In this document: positions 22,852 to 31,105 of the stretch, one piece after another
How positions within the stretch are numbered: position 1 is the stretch's first letter
How the letters are laid out: the number at the start of each line of letters is the position of its first letter
From: Bacillota bacterium
Lineage (GTDB): Bacteria > Bacillota > Sulfobacillia > Symbiobacteriales > Symbiobacteriaceae
NCBI GenBank assembly: GCA_023623185.1
Contig: JAMNXV010000054.1
Location: 1 to 60,076 of the forward strand
Length of the DNA stretch: 60,076 nucleotides
Direction of reading: 5' to 3'
Translations under genes and position numbers: made by a program
The notes under the pieces: model-generated
What the model was told of the DNA's origin: nothing
The model's input: the letters and a program-made list of their open reading frames with translations, nothing else
The model's database searches: none

Positions 22852-24258
22852 ATGATGTTCAGCAACGTAGAAGGATCCGCCAGCCGGAACTTCTTCTACA
22901 CCGCGGTCATCTGGATGGCCATCGGCATGAGTTTCGGACTCTTTGCCGCCGTGCTCCTGGTCGTCCCGGACCTGGTGAAGAACGTTCCCGTGCTCGAGTA
23001 CTTCACCTTCGGCCGGGTGCGGCCCGTGCACACCAACCTGGTGCTCTTTGGCTGGCTCAGCGGTGCCTACTTTGCGACGCTCTTTTACATGGTTCCTCGT
23101 CTTGCCGGCACCCCGCTGTGGAGCGAGCGGCTGGGCAACTTCACCGTGCTCTTCTACAACCTGCTGATGACCGGCTACGCCGTGACCCTGCTCATGGGCA
23201 TGAACATGGGCCGGGAGTACGCCGAGTCGACGTGGGTCCTGAAGATCCTGACGGTCGTGCTCTTTGCGCTGGTCTTCCTGAACGTGCTCATGACGTTTGC
23301 CAACCGCAAGGAGAAGGAGCTGTACGTCACCGCCTGGTACATGCTGGGCGCCGTGTTCACCACGCCGGTGATCTACATCGTCGGCAACCAGTTCCTCCTC
23401 CCCAACAACCCCATCACCGGTGTGAATGACGCGGTGGTCAACTGGTTCTACGGCCACAACATCCTGGGCTACTGGTTCACGCCCATCGGCGTCGGCGCCG
23501 TCTACTACCTGCTGCCGAAACTGACGGGCAACCCGGTCTGGAGCCATAAGCTCTCCATGATCGGCTTCTGGATGCTCATGTTCGTCTACGGTCCCACGGG
23601 GGCCCACCACCTGGTCAACGGCCCGGTGCCGTACTGGCTTCAGACCGTCGCCATTGCCTTCTCCGTCTGTCTGATCATCCCGGTCTGGACCGTTCTCACC
23701 AACTTCTACGGCACGATGAACGGCCGCTGGGGCGCCCTCAAGGAGTCCGTGCCGCTGAAGTTCACCGTGAGCGCCATGGTCTTCTACTTCATCACCTGCT
23801 TCCAGGGGCCGATGCAGTCCCTGCGTTCGGTGAGCTCCATCGTCCACTTCACCAACTGGGTCGTGGGCCACGCCCACCTGGCGCTGGTCGGCACCTTCTC
23901 GTTCATCATGTTTGCCACGATCTATTACGCCCTGCCCCGGCTGATCAACCGGGAGATCTGGTCGGCCAAGCTCATGGACTGGCACTTCTGGCTCTCCCTG
24001 ATCGGCTTTACCCTGTTCTTCGTCTCCCTGACCATCGGCGGGCTGGTGCAGGGTTCTGACTGGGCGGCGAACCAGTCGGCCAATTTCATCGCCTCCGTGA
24101 TCAACCAGCGGCCCTTCAACATCGCGCGGGCCGTGGGCGGGGCCATGATCCTCGGCGCTCAGCTCCTGTTCATCTTCAACATCTTCAAGACGGCGACCGC
24201 CGGCCGCCAGTTCAGCGCCGATTCTGCTGAGGCCGGGTCCATCGTCGCCGGTGTATAG
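22852..24258 (+). CDS. ccoN: cbb3-type cytochrome c oxidase subunit I
   Basis: 468 residues with about twelve transmembrane helices. Visible ligands: RPVHTNLVLFGW (low-spin haem His), WFYGHNILGYWF (CuB His and the helix-VII Tyr region), GPTGAHHLVNG (CuB His pair), and FTNWVVGHAHLALVG (haem ligands). It reduces O2 to water at the haem b3-CuB site and pumps protons. The cbb3 class is a high-affinity oxidase suited to low oxygen. Start is one of two adjacent ATGs after GGGGAGGAGATAG. Confidence 0.95.
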   Translation: MMFSNVEGSASRNFFYTAVIWMAIGMSFGLFAAVLLVVPDLVKNVPVLEYFTFGRVRPVHTNLVLFGWLSGAYFATLFYMVPRLAGTPLWSERLGNFTVLFYNLLMTGYAVTLLMGMNMGREYAESTWVLKILTVVLFALVFLNVLMTFANRKEKELYVTAWYMLGAVFTTPVIYIVGNQFLLPNNPITGVNDAVVNWFYGHNILGYWFTPIGVGAVYYLLPKLTGNPVWSHKLSMIGFWMLMFVYGPTGAHHLVNGPVPYWLQTVAIAFSVCLIIPVWTVLTNFYGTMNGRWGALKESVPLKFTVSAMVFYFITCFQGPMQSLRSVSSIVHFTNWVVGHAHLALVGTFSFIMFATIYYALPRLINREIWSAKLMDWHFWLSLIGFTLFFVSLTIGGLVQGSDWAANQSANFIASVINQRPFNIARAVGGAMILGAQLLFIFNIFKTATAGRQFSADSAEAGSIVAGV

Positions 24259-24275
24259 GGAGGGGGTGCGCTTCC

Positions 24276-25238
24276 ATGGGCAACAAGTTCGAGCGAAACG
24301 CTGCGCTGCTTGGTCTCGGTGCCTTCCTGCTCCTGAGCTTCGCGGTGGTGATTACCGTGGCGGTGCCGCTCATGCAGGAAGACCTTTACGCTGCGTCGCC
24401 TTCGTCGCCCCGCTACTCGGGCATGTACGCCGATGGGTCACAGATCAGCCCCCAGGTCGCACGCGGGCGCGAGATCTACATCCGCGAGGGCTGCTGGTAC
24501 TGCCACACCCAGCAGGTCCGTACGCTTGACCACGACGCCGCGTTCCAGGCGCCGGCCGTCACGCTGGATGACGGCAGGGTCGTCGGGGGCCGGCCGACCC
24601 GTCCGGAAGACTACGGCAACGACAACCCGGCCCTGCTGGGTTCGCAGCGGACCGGTCCCGACCTGAAGTACGTCGGCCACCGGCTGCCTTCCAAGGAGTG
24701 GCACATCGCTCATCTGATCGACCCGCGCTCGACCGAGCCCAACTCAATCATGCCTTCCTACGCCCACCTGCCGCCGGATGAGCTGGACGCGCTGGCCGAG
24801 TACCTGCTTGTCCTGCGCGACTGGGCGGTGCCGATCGAGACCCTGGCGAAGTACCCCGGGCCTGACATCCTGGCAGCCACCGACGACATCCTGCCCGACG
24901 AGTACCGCGACGTCGTGAACCCGTACTCCATCGACGACGCGGCCGTGCTCGCCCGGGCTGAGGAGCTCATCGAGGCCAACGGCTGCCTGCAGTGCCACGG
25001 GGCAGACATGCGGGGCATGACCGCAGAAGACGGCTGGGGCAGCCCGCCCTACCCCACCAACTGGTACGAGGCAGGCAAGGTCCATTCCGAGCAGTTCATC
25101 TTCTGGGTGATCTCGGAAGGCACGCTGAAGGAGGACGGCTCCGGCTCCGGCATGCCCGCCTGGCGGGTGAACGGCCTCTCCGACGAGGACCGCTGGGCCC
25201 TGACCACCTACATCAAGTGGCTGGGAACTCAGGAGTAG
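24276..25238 (+). CDS. ccoO: cbb3 oxidase subunit II fused to a second cytochrome c domain
   Basis: 320 residues. The N-terminal part is CcoO-like: one membrane anchor (about 10-32) and a CWYCH haem site (Cys73, Cys76, His77) in the typical EGCWYCHTQQVR context, with MPSYAHL as probable axial Met region. From about residue 220 a separate small cytochrome c domain follows, with CLQCH (Cys237, Cys240, His241) and GSGMPAW as its probable Met ligand. No separate ccoP gene is present, so the C-terminal domain probably replaces part of CcoP. It begins 17 bp after ccoN. Confidence 0.93.
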   Translation: MGNKFERNAALLGLGAFLLLSFAVVITVAVPLMQEDLYAASPSSPRYSGMYADGSQISPQVARGREIYIREGCWYCHTQQVRTLDHDAAFQAPAVTLDDGRVVGGRPTRPEDYGNDNPALLGSQRTGPDLKYVGHRLPSKEWHIAHLIDPRSTEPNSIMPSYAHLPPDELDALAEYLLVLRDWAVPIETLAKYPGPDILAATDDILPDEYRDVVNPYSIDDAAVLARAEELIEANGCLQCHGADMRGMTAEDGWGSPPYPTNWYEAGKVHSEQFIFWVISEGTLKEDGSGSGMPAWRVNGLSDEDRWALTTYIKWLGTQE

Positions 25239-25262
25239 ACGCGGGGGAAGGGGGAACCCGCC

Positions 25263-25448
25263 ATGGATATGGAGTGGACCCGGTTCGGCGATCTGAGTGT
25301 TTCCAGCGGATTCCTGCTGATCGCTGTGCTGGCGCTGTGGGCTCTGGTTGCAGTCGTGATGTACTGGGCCTTCCTGTCGGGCAGCACCAGCATGAACGAG
25401 GACGTGAAGTACAAGTACGTCGAGGATGACAAGCCCATCGCGCGCTGA
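25263..25448 (+). CDS. Small single-helix oxidase-operon protein (CcoQ-like position)
   Basis: 61 residues with one transmembrane helix (about 16-38) and a charged tail (NEDVKYKYVEDDKPIAR). The start is preceded by GGGGGAAGGGGGAACC. Size, topology and position match the CcoQ/FixQ role of small oxidase subunit, but sequence identity to CcoQ is not something I can confirm. It lies between ccoO and another tiny gene. Confidence 0.75.
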   Translation: MDMEWTRFGDLSVSSGFLLIAVLALWALVAVVMYWAFLSGSTSMNEDVKYKYVEDDKPIAR

Positions 25449-25461
25449 GGGAGGTAGGAGC

Positions 25462-25623
25462 ATGTCTGAGGAGACTCGGCCGCAGACCGAGGCGGAACAC
25501 GGTCACGGGGCCCCGCCGGTGCCCAAGTTCCTGCTGCTCGTCTATGGCGTGATCGCTCTCTTCTTCGTGTATTACATCGCCGCCAACCTGCGCTTCGGGC
25601 CCAACAGTCCGACGGGCTTCTAG
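25462..25623 (+). CDS. Small single-helix oxidase-operon protein
   Basis: 53 residues: a hydrophilic N-terminus with EAEHGHGAPPVPKF and one transmembrane helix (about 23-43). The ATG at 25462 is chosen because GAGGGAGGTAGGAG directly precedes it. The frame is open further upstream but has no second ribosome site. It is likely a small oxidase subunit or assembly peptide. No family recognised. Confidence 0.75.
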   Translation: MSEETRPQTEAEHGHGAPPVPKFLLLVYGVIALFFVYYIAANLRFGPNSPTGF

Positions 25624-25636
25624 CGCGTGCACGCCA

Positions 25637-25662
25637 ACCCCCTCGCCGCGGGGCGAGGGGGT
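25637..25662 (+). other. Intra-operon hairpin before ccoG
   Basis: ACCCCCTCGCC (25637-25647) pairs with GGCGAGGGGGT (25652-25662). With no T-run after it, it may be an RNA-stabilising or attenuating element that lowers ccoG expression relative to the oxidase subunits. Confidence 0.55.
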
Positions 25663-25689
25663 CTGGCTCACCTTCGGAGGGGGATGGAG

Positions 25690-26916
25690 ATGAAGAGCCG
25701 CCTCGGCAAGGTGAAGACGGTCATCCGCCGGTACCGGCGCGCGGCGCAGCTGGCCGTGCTCGCCTTGCTGATTCTCTCACCATTCGTGAACCTCTTCCGG
25801 TTTGATGTGCCGAGCATGTCGCTCTACCTGTTCGGCACCCGACTGTGGGTGAAACACACCTTCGTCTTCTTCATGCTGCTGGTGACGGTCATCTACGTCA
25901 TCATCGCCGCGAGCCTGCTGTTCGGCCGGGTCTTCTGCGGGTGGGTGTGCCCGCAGAACCTGTTCAACGAGCTGACCCGCAGCTGGGACCGGCGCTTCGG
26001 GCGCATCGGCAGCACCCTGCTTTCCGCGGTCATCAGCCTTTTCGGGGCATTTGTCGTCTGGAGCTATTTCAGCGACGGGCGGGCGCTTCTGGCCCGGTAC
26101 GCGGCCGGGCAGGCGCCCCTCGGCCCGAGCCTCTTCATCCTCGGCTTCGGGCTCTTCTTCACCATGGCAATGGCGTGGTGGCGCACGAACGTGTGCCGGA
26201 TCGTCTGCCCGTACGGCCACCTGCAGTCCATCATCTCCAACGCGGAGACGATGCACCTGCAGGTGATCAACCTGCCCGGCCACCGCGACATCTGCGCCAC
26301 CTGCGGCCTCTGCGCCGAGATCTGCCACATGGGGGTGGACCCGCGCACGGCGGAGCAGAAGCACTGCGTCGTCTGCGGCGACTGCCTCGACGCCTGCGCG
26401 CTGGTCTCCCAGGCCCGGAAGGTGCCCCGGGTCCTCAACTTCACCATCGGATCCGGCGAGCGGGCTGTGGCCCTCAGGGACCGGGGCCGTCTGTGGCAGA
26501 ACGTGCGGCTGCTCGCCCCCCGTCTGGTGCTGCCGCTGACGCTGACCCTGATCCTGGGCGGGCTTTCGGCCTACATGCTGGCCACGCGGCCGCTGGTCGA
26601 CCTGGTCGTGGCGAAGAACCACCGCCAGGTGCTGGCCGCCGGGGGCCCGGTCAGCAGCGGCAGCGTGATGGCCGTCTCGGTCATCAACCTCGGCGACAGG
26701 GGCGATACCTTCCGGCTGTACGTGGAGGGGCTGCCGGAAAACTGGGCGGCCCTGGAGCGGTCTGACATTCACCTGGCTCCCGGCGAGCGGGCATCGGTGA
26801 CCCTCAGGGTGCACCCCACCGAAAGGGTCGTGGGCACGCACCGCTTTACCGTGCGCGTGGTCGGGGAGGGGAGCGGGGCGGAGGCCAGCTTCGACACTGT
26901 GCACGTGGTCTACTGA
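25690..26916 (+). CDS. ccoG: Cytochrome oxidase accessory protein CcoG
   Basis: 408 residues of the FixG/CcoG/RdxA family, a membrane Fe-S protein that reduces copper for cbb3 oxidase assembly. It has about five transmembrane helices, the GRVFCGWVCPQNLF motif after the second helix and CRIVCPYGHLQS after the fourth. Two ferredoxin-type sites follow (CATCGLCAEIC and CVVCGDCLDAC), then a last helix and a C-terminal immunoglobulin-like domain. GGAGG at 25676-25680 sits 9 nt before the ATG at 25690 and 3 nt before that at 25684, so 25690 is preferred. Presence of ccoG supports the cbb3 assignment. Confidence 0.95.
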   Translation: MKSRLGKVKTVIRRYRRAAQLAVLALLILSPFVNLFRFDVPSMSLYLFGTRLWVKHTFVFFMLLVTVIYVIIAASLLFGRVFCGWVCPQNLFNELTRSWDRRFGRIGSTLLSAVISLFGAFVVWSYFSDGRALLARYAAGQAPLGPSLFILGFGLFFTMAMAWWRTNVCRIVCPYGHLQSIISNAETMHLQVINLPGHRDICATCGLCAEICHMGVDPRTAEQKHCVVCGDCLDACALVSQARKVPRVLNFTIGSGERAVALRDRGRLWQNVRLLAPRLVLPLTLTLILGGLSAYMLATRPLVDLVVAKNHRQVLAAGGPVSSGSVMAVSVINLGDRGDTFRLYVEGLPENWAALERSDIHLAPGERASVTLRVHPTERVVGTHRFTVRVVGEGSGAEASFDTVHVVY

Positions 26917-26945
26917 TCCCAATGCGCTATGGCTTGCCCGTCCGA

Positions 26946-26964
26946 CTAGATAAAAAGGACTATC
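26946..26964. promoter_or_regulatory. 19-bp element shared with the oxidase control region
   Basis: CTAGATAAAAAGGACTATC matches 21979-21997 (CTAGACCCTAAGGACTATC) at 15 of 19 positions, with all differences in the four central bases. Both copies lie upstream of respiratory operons. Likely a common regulator site. Confidence 0.5.
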
Positions 26965-27045
26965 ATTTTCCCTGCATGGGTACCGGGGGGCGGCATGGGC
27001 GCATATTTTCTGACACGCAATAAAAGCTCTTGCGACGGTTTTATG

Positions 27046-27075
27046 TTGCCTGTCAAGCCGAATTGCGGCTATAAT
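27046..27075 (+). promoter_or_regulatory. Promoter of the cytochrome b operon
   Basis: TTGCCT (27046-27051), 18-bp spacer, exact TATAAT (27070-27075), 72 bp before the first gene. It shows the bc genes form their own transcription unit. Confidence 0.75.
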
Positions 27076-27147
27076 GTATGCTGTTGCGCAGTGTGGCTGG
27101 CTGGATTCCGGGTCGCTGGCTTCCGATAATGGGGAGGTGCTGGTTCG

Positions 27148-27927
27148 GTGAGTCTGTGGGCCAGATTCAAGAACACGACGCTCTACAAGTCCATCTACCG
27201 GAATGAGTACCCGGACACCCCGCGCAATCAGGTCCTGGTCATTCTCAACAGCGTCGTGCTGCATCTGCACCCGGTGAAGGTGCCGCGGCGCGCGGTGCGT
27301 GTGAGCTACACCTGGGGCCTGGGCGGGCTGTCCCTGCTCATGTTCCTGATGCTGACCGTGACGGGCGTCTGGCTGATGTTCTACTATGTGCCGGCCGTGC
27401 CCGGCGCCTACGAGTCGATGAAGGCGCTGGACACCGACGTCATCTTCGGTCCGTTTGCCCGCAATCTTCACCGGTGGGCGGCCCACGGCATGGTGATCGC
27501 CGTCTGGCTGCACATGACGCGGGTCTTCTACACGGGTTCGTACAAGCCGCCCCGGGAGTTCAACTGGGTGATCGGCGTCGTCCTCTTCCTGATCACCGTA
27601 CTGCTTTCGTTCACGGGCTACCTGCTGCCCTGGGACCAGCTCGCCTACTGGGCCATTCAGGTCGGCTCCAACATGGCGAAAGTGACGCCCGTCATCGGCA
27701 GCTACGTGCAGATGGCGCTGCTGGACGGCTACGACATCGGTCCTTCCACGCTGGTGCGCTGGTACACCCTGCACGTGATTCTGCTTCCGCTCGCCTGCAT
27801 CGCGCTGATGGCGGTGCACTTCTGGCGCATCCGCAAGGACGGCGGCATCTCCACCCCCATCCCGTACGACGAGGATGAGGAGGAGCAGGAGGAGCTGGCG
27901 CTGGCCGCCGGCGAGACGAATGAGTAG
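27148..27927 (+). CDS. petB: Cytochrome b6-type subunit of the quinol:cytochrome c complex
   Basis: 259 residues with four transmembrane helices. The two haem-ligand pairs are visible: NLHRWAAH...VWLH (His 14 apart) and YTLH...AVHFWR (His 15 apart). It is the N-terminal half of a split cytochrome b, as in b6f complexes and Bacillus QcrB. The C-terminal tail is strongly acidic (YDEDEEEQEELAL). GTG start after GGGGAGGTGCTGG. First gene of a bc operon. It passes electrons from menaquinol via two b haems. Confidence 0.95.
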   Translation: MSLWARFKNTTLYKSIYRNEYPDTPRNQVLVILNSVVLHLHPVKVPRRAVRVSYTWGLGGLSLLMFLMLTVTGVWLMFYYVPAVPGAYESMKALDTDVIFGPFARNLHRWAAHGMVIAVWLHMTRVFYTGSYKPPREFNWVIGVVLFLITVLLSFTGYLLPWDQLAYWAIQVGSNMAKVTPVIGSYVQMALLDGYDIGPSTLVRWYTLHVILLPLACIALMAVHFWRIRKDGGISTPIPYDEDEEEQEELALAAGETNE

Positions 27928-27940
27928 GGAGGGAGCTCGG

Positions 27941-28702
27941 ATGGCTGAGGCGCCGGAGAAGTATCAGCAGACGGGCCCCAAGGTGAAACCCCGTCAGAAG
28001 GAAGAGATGGTCTACACCTGGCCCTTCCTCGTCTCGATCGAGGCGATCATGGCCATCACCATGATCCTGGCGTTCGCGCTCATGGCCACCTTCGTCGACG
28101 CGCCGCTCATGGACATGGCCAACCCCGACAAGACGCCCAACCCGGCCAAGGCGCCGTGGTACTTCCTGGGGCTGCAGGAGCTGCTCCTGCACATGGACCC
28201 CGCGCTGGCGGGCGTGATCGTGCCCGGAGCCGCGCTGGTGCTGCTGGCCATGATCCCGTACATCGACCGCGACCGGCGGGGCACGGGTATCTGGTTCTCG
28301 ACGAAGAAGGGGCTGCCCATCACCATCTTCTCCGCCATCTATACGGCGGTCATCGAGATCGCGCTGGTGCTGGTGGACGAGGTGGTGCGCCTGCCGGGCA
28401 TGCCCGAGGGATCCTACCGGATCTCCGCTACCGTCACCTATCTGCTGGAGCAGACCGGCCTGCCGACCGCGGCGGTCTCGTGGGTCGGGTCGATCTTCAT
28501 CCCGCTGGTGCTGATGATCGGCATTCCCTGGGTGCTCGCGGTCATCGTGAAGCGGCGTTACCAGGCCAACACCCGCGAAGTGATGATCGCGCTCTACACC
28601 TTCTTCTTCACTTCGTTCATCGTGCTTTCCGCGATTGGCACGTTCTTCCGGGGCGAGTCGATGCACCTGGTCTGGCCGTGGGAACTGCAGCCCCCGCAGT
28701 AG
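27941..28702 (+). CDS. petD: Cytochrome b subunit IV-type protein
   Basis: 253 residues. It holds the Qo-site region as NPAKAPWYFLGLQELLL (a PEWY variant) and about five hydrophobic segments, longer than the three-helix plant subunit IV. It pairs with the preceding cytochrome b6-type protein to rebuild a full cytochrome b. The start ATG follows GGGAGGGAGCTCGG, and the 13-bp gap implies coupled translation. The two extra C-terminal helices recall Bacillus QcrC, which fuses subunit IV with cytochrome c. Here the cytochrome c is a separate gene. Confidence 0.93.
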   Translation: MAEAPEKYQQTGPKVKPRQKEEMVYTWPFLVSIEAIMAITMILAFALMATFVDAPLMDMANPDKTPNPAKAPWYFLGLQELLLHMDPALAGVIVPGAALVLLAMIPYIDRDRRGTGIWFSTKKGLPITIFSAIYTAVIEIALVLVDEVVRLPGMPEGSYRISATVTYLLEQTGLPTAAVSWVGSIFIPLVLMIGIPWVLAVIVKRRYQANTREVMIALYTFFFTSFIVLSAIGTFFRGESMHLVWPWELQPPQ

Positions 28703-28749
28703 GCCGGCCTCGCCGCCGATGACAAACCGCTGGGAAAGGGTGATCTTCC

Positions 28750-29283
28750 ATGGCCGCTGAGAATCAGGTCCGCGCCGCGGCGGCGGCTCCGCCCGCCTCC
28801 GGCCCTTCGGCGGACGGCATGACCCGCCGCCAGCTTCTGCGCACTTCAATGTTTGCCACCATCGGGGCGATGTTCGGTCTGGCAGCTGCCGGCGCCGGCG
28901 GCATGTTCTGGCCGATCAAGCTGTCCGGCTTCGGCGGCATTGTGCCCGCCCCGGTGAAGGCCCATGAGATGGAGATCGGCGACGTGGTGATGGTGCGGGA
29001 CGGCAAGTACTACCTGACCCGCACCGAGGACGGGCTGATGGCCCTCTACTGGAAGTGCGTCCACCTGGGCTGCACCGTTCCCTGGAACGCGGCGCAGAAG
29101 AAGTTCATGTGCCCGTGCCACGCCTCGGTCTACGAGATCACCGGTCAGAACATCGCCGGTCCCGCCCCCCGTCCGCTGGACATGATGGAGGTCATCGTTC
29201 AGCCCGACGGCACGGTGCTGGTTGACACCGGCAAGATCACCGAGCGGGTGCGGCACGAACCCGAGCACGCCGTGAAGATCTAG
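28750..29283 (+). CDS. petC: Rieske iron-sulfur protein
   Basis: 177 residues. A Tat-like N-terminus (TRRQLLR) precedes the membrane anchor (about 35-55). The [2Fe-2S] boxes are CVHLGC (Cys103, His105, disulfide Cys108) and CPCHAS (Cys121, disulfide Cys123, His124), followed by GPAPRPLD. It takes the first electron from quinol at the Qo site and swings to the cytochrome. Third gene in the bc operon, with GGGAAAGGGTGATCTTCC before the start. Confidence 0.96.
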   Translation: MAAENQVRAAAAAPPASGPSADGMTRRQLLRTSMFATIGAMFGLAAAGAGGMFWPIKLSGFGGIVPAPVKAHEMEIGDVVMVRDGKYYLTRTEDGLMALYWKCVHLGCTVPWNAAQKKFMCPCHASVYEITGQNIAGPAPRPLDMMEVIVQPDGTVLVDTGKITERVRHEPEHAVKI

Positions 29284-29301
29284 GGGGAGGAGGCCAGTCC
29301 C

Positions 29302-29466
29302 ATGTTCAACAACACCCACCTGCTGGGCTACGCCTCGCCGATCCCGACCCCGTGGTACCACGGGGTGAAGGTCTCGGAAGCGACTGAACTCCTGATCGTC
29401 CTGACCCTGTTCCTCGGCGCGATTGCCGCCGTCTACTTCATCCAGCGCTGGATCGGCGACTACTAG
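29302..29466 (+). CDS. 54-residue single-helix peptide in the bc operon
   Basis: This short frame begins with ATG 18 bp after the Rieske stop, preceded by GGGGGAGGAGG, and encodes 54 residues. A polar N-terminus (MFNNTHLLGYASPIPTPWYH) is followed by one transmembrane helix (about 29-48) and RWIGDY. It lies between Rieske and cytochrome c with its own ribosome site, so it is almost certainly translated. Size and position recall the tiny PetG/L/N subunits of b6f complexes, but no sequence relation is visible. Probably an undescribed small subunit of this complex. Confidence 0.8.
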   Translation: MFNNTHLLGYASPIPTPWYHGVKVSEATELLIVLTLFLGAIAAVYFIQRWIGDY

Positions 29467-29495
29467 AACGGTGCCCGGAAAGGAGTTCACCGCTT

Positions 29496-30434
29496 GTGCG
29501 TAACGAGAGAAAGTACAAGGTCATCACACTGCTCTCGCTGGCTCTGGCCCTCCTGCTGCTGGGCACCGGCGTGCGGGAGCCGTTCCGCATGGCGACCGCG
29601 GAGTACCGGCAGCACGAGGAGTACGTGCTGAAGGGCGCCCAGCTCTACGCGGAGAACTGCGTGCAGTGCCACGGGCCGTACGGCGAGGGCGTCGTGGGTA
29701 TGCCGCTGAACCGGGCCGAGTTCCGGGTTGACCCTGAGTCCCCGGCCGGCAAGGAGATCTACAACTACATCTACGACACCATCGCCAGGGGCCGCCCCGG
29801 CAACGCCGACCACTACCAGTGGGTGCGGGTGAAGACGCCTGAGGGCAAGGACGCGTGGATGTCCTACACCGAGATGCCCGCCCAACTGAAGCAGCACGGC
29901 GGCCCGCTGGATGAGGAGGCCGTGAAGGCCCTCACCCTGTTCATCATGTACGATGATCCCACGGGGTCTCAGTGGTACATGGTCGGCGACTCCACCAAGG
30001 CGCCGATTCCGCCGGGCGACCTGGATCCCGATGAGACCGGCGTGATCCCGCTGCCGGACGCCGACGTCCCCGAGGAGGTCAACGTCGCCGCCAAGGCGCT
30101 GCTCCGGGATCTCGGCAAGACCCAGTGCCTGACCTGCCATGTCATCGGCAGCAAGGGCGCATACATCGGTCCTGACCTCAGCCAGCTTGGCTCCTGGGGC
30201 ATCGACCAGGAGTTCCTGGAGGAGTGGATCAAGCGGGCCAGCGGGCCCAACGCAATGCCGCACGACGAGCGGATGCCCATCTACTGGAGCCAGAATCGGG
30301 CGATCACCCGCACGGAGATCGACCTGAGCGAGCGGGTCGTCTCTGAGGGGCCGTACTACATGCCCGCGTTCGAGGACCGGCTGACCGACGAGGAGATCTC
30401 GATCATCGCGGAATACCTGCTGGGGCTGAAGTAG
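29496..30434 (+). CDS. Membrane-anchored dihaem cytochrome c
   Basis: 312 residues. An N-terminal anchor (about 9-24) is followed by two cytochrome c domains: CVQCH (Cys55, Cys58, His59) and CLTCH (Cys211, Cys214, His215), each with a later Met (YTEMPAQL, PYYMPAF). It probably serves as the c1-like electron acceptor of the Rieske protein and hands electrons on to the oxidase or cupredoxin. GTG start with AAAGGAG upstream. It takes the place of cytochrome f or c1 in this operon. Confidence 0.93.
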   Translation: MRNERKYKVITLLSLALALLLLGTGVREPFRMATAEYRQHEEYVLKGAQLYAENCVQCHGPYGEGVVGMPLNRAEFRVDPESPAGKEIYNYIYDTIARGRPGNADHYQWVRVKTPEGKDAWMSYTEMPAQLKQHGGPLDEEAVKALTLFIMYDDPTGSQWYMVGDSTKAPIPPGDLDPDETGVIPLPDADVPEEVNVAAKALLRDLGKTQCLTCHVIGSKGAYIGPDLSQLGSWGIDQEFLEEWIKRASGPNAMPHDERMPIYWSQNRAITRTEIDLSERVVSEGPYYMPAFEDRLTDEEISIIAEYLLGLK

Positions 30435-30458
30435 CGCCGGGAGATGGGGGGTGAGCCC

Positions 30459-31082
30459 GTGCGGGGGTACCTGATCACGCTGCTCTTGATCGCCTTCATG
30501 GTCGGGAGCCTCTTCCGGGCCGCCGAGGTGACGGGCATGCGCATTTGGAACATGTTCGCCACCTTCGGGATCTTCCTCTTCGGCGTGGCGGGTTCACTGG
30601 CCATCGCCCGCCTGCAGCAGAGTTCGGGGCAGCGGGGCGTGGAGGAGTCCCTGAAGGGCCTGGAGCCCGAATGGATCATTACCGACTGGTCGGCTGCCCC
30701 CGGTGAGCGGCCGGATTACCTGCTGGTCGGCCCCGCGGGGCTGCTGGCCGTGTGCGTGGAGCACTCGCCCGGCCCGGCGCGTTCGGCCCGGGCCCGGCGC
30801 CGGCTGTCGGTTGCGGCGGACCGGGCGCGGCAGTGCGCCGGCTGGGTGCGGGCCGAGCTGAGCGGGTGGCCCGACGCGGCCGACCTGCCGGTGGTGCCGC
30901 TGGTGCTCCTCTCCCGTATGCGCGCCCCCGAGGACCAGCAGGAAGACGGGGTTCCGGTGCTCAACCCCGAAGCGCTGGCCGGGTTCGTTGAGACCCTGAG
31001 CCCCGGTCCGGCGGTGAGCAGGCCGCTGCGCTACCGGATCACGCGCCTTCTCCGAGAAGGGCGCCTGCCGGAGACCGGCTAG
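30459..31082 (+). CDS. Membrane protein with NERD-like domain
   Basis: 207 residues. Two hydrophobic segments at the N-terminus (about 3-20 and 29-48) are followed by a soluble domain. WIITDW, DYLLVGPAGLLAVCVEHSPG and a long amphipathic helix resemble a NERD nuclease-related core, but the usual E.K pair is replaced (VEH), so catalysis is doubtful. GTG 30459 is chosen because GGGGGTGA, a near-perfect anti-SD match, precedes it by 7 nt. It begins 24 bp after the cytochrome c stop, so it belongs to the bc operon. Role unknown. Confidence 0.65.
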   Translation: MRGYLITLLLIAFMVGSLFRAAEVTGMRIWNMFATFGIFLFGVAGSLAIARLQQSSGQRGVEESLKGLEPEWIITDWSAAPGERPDYLLVGPAGLLAVCVEHSPGPARSARARRRLSVAADRARQCAGWVRAELSGWPDAADLPVVPLVLLSRMRAPEDQQEDGVPVLNPEALAGFVETLSPGPAVSRPLRYRITRLLREGRLPETG

Positions 31083-31105
31083 CGCCCCCCAAAGGAGGGA
31101 GAACC

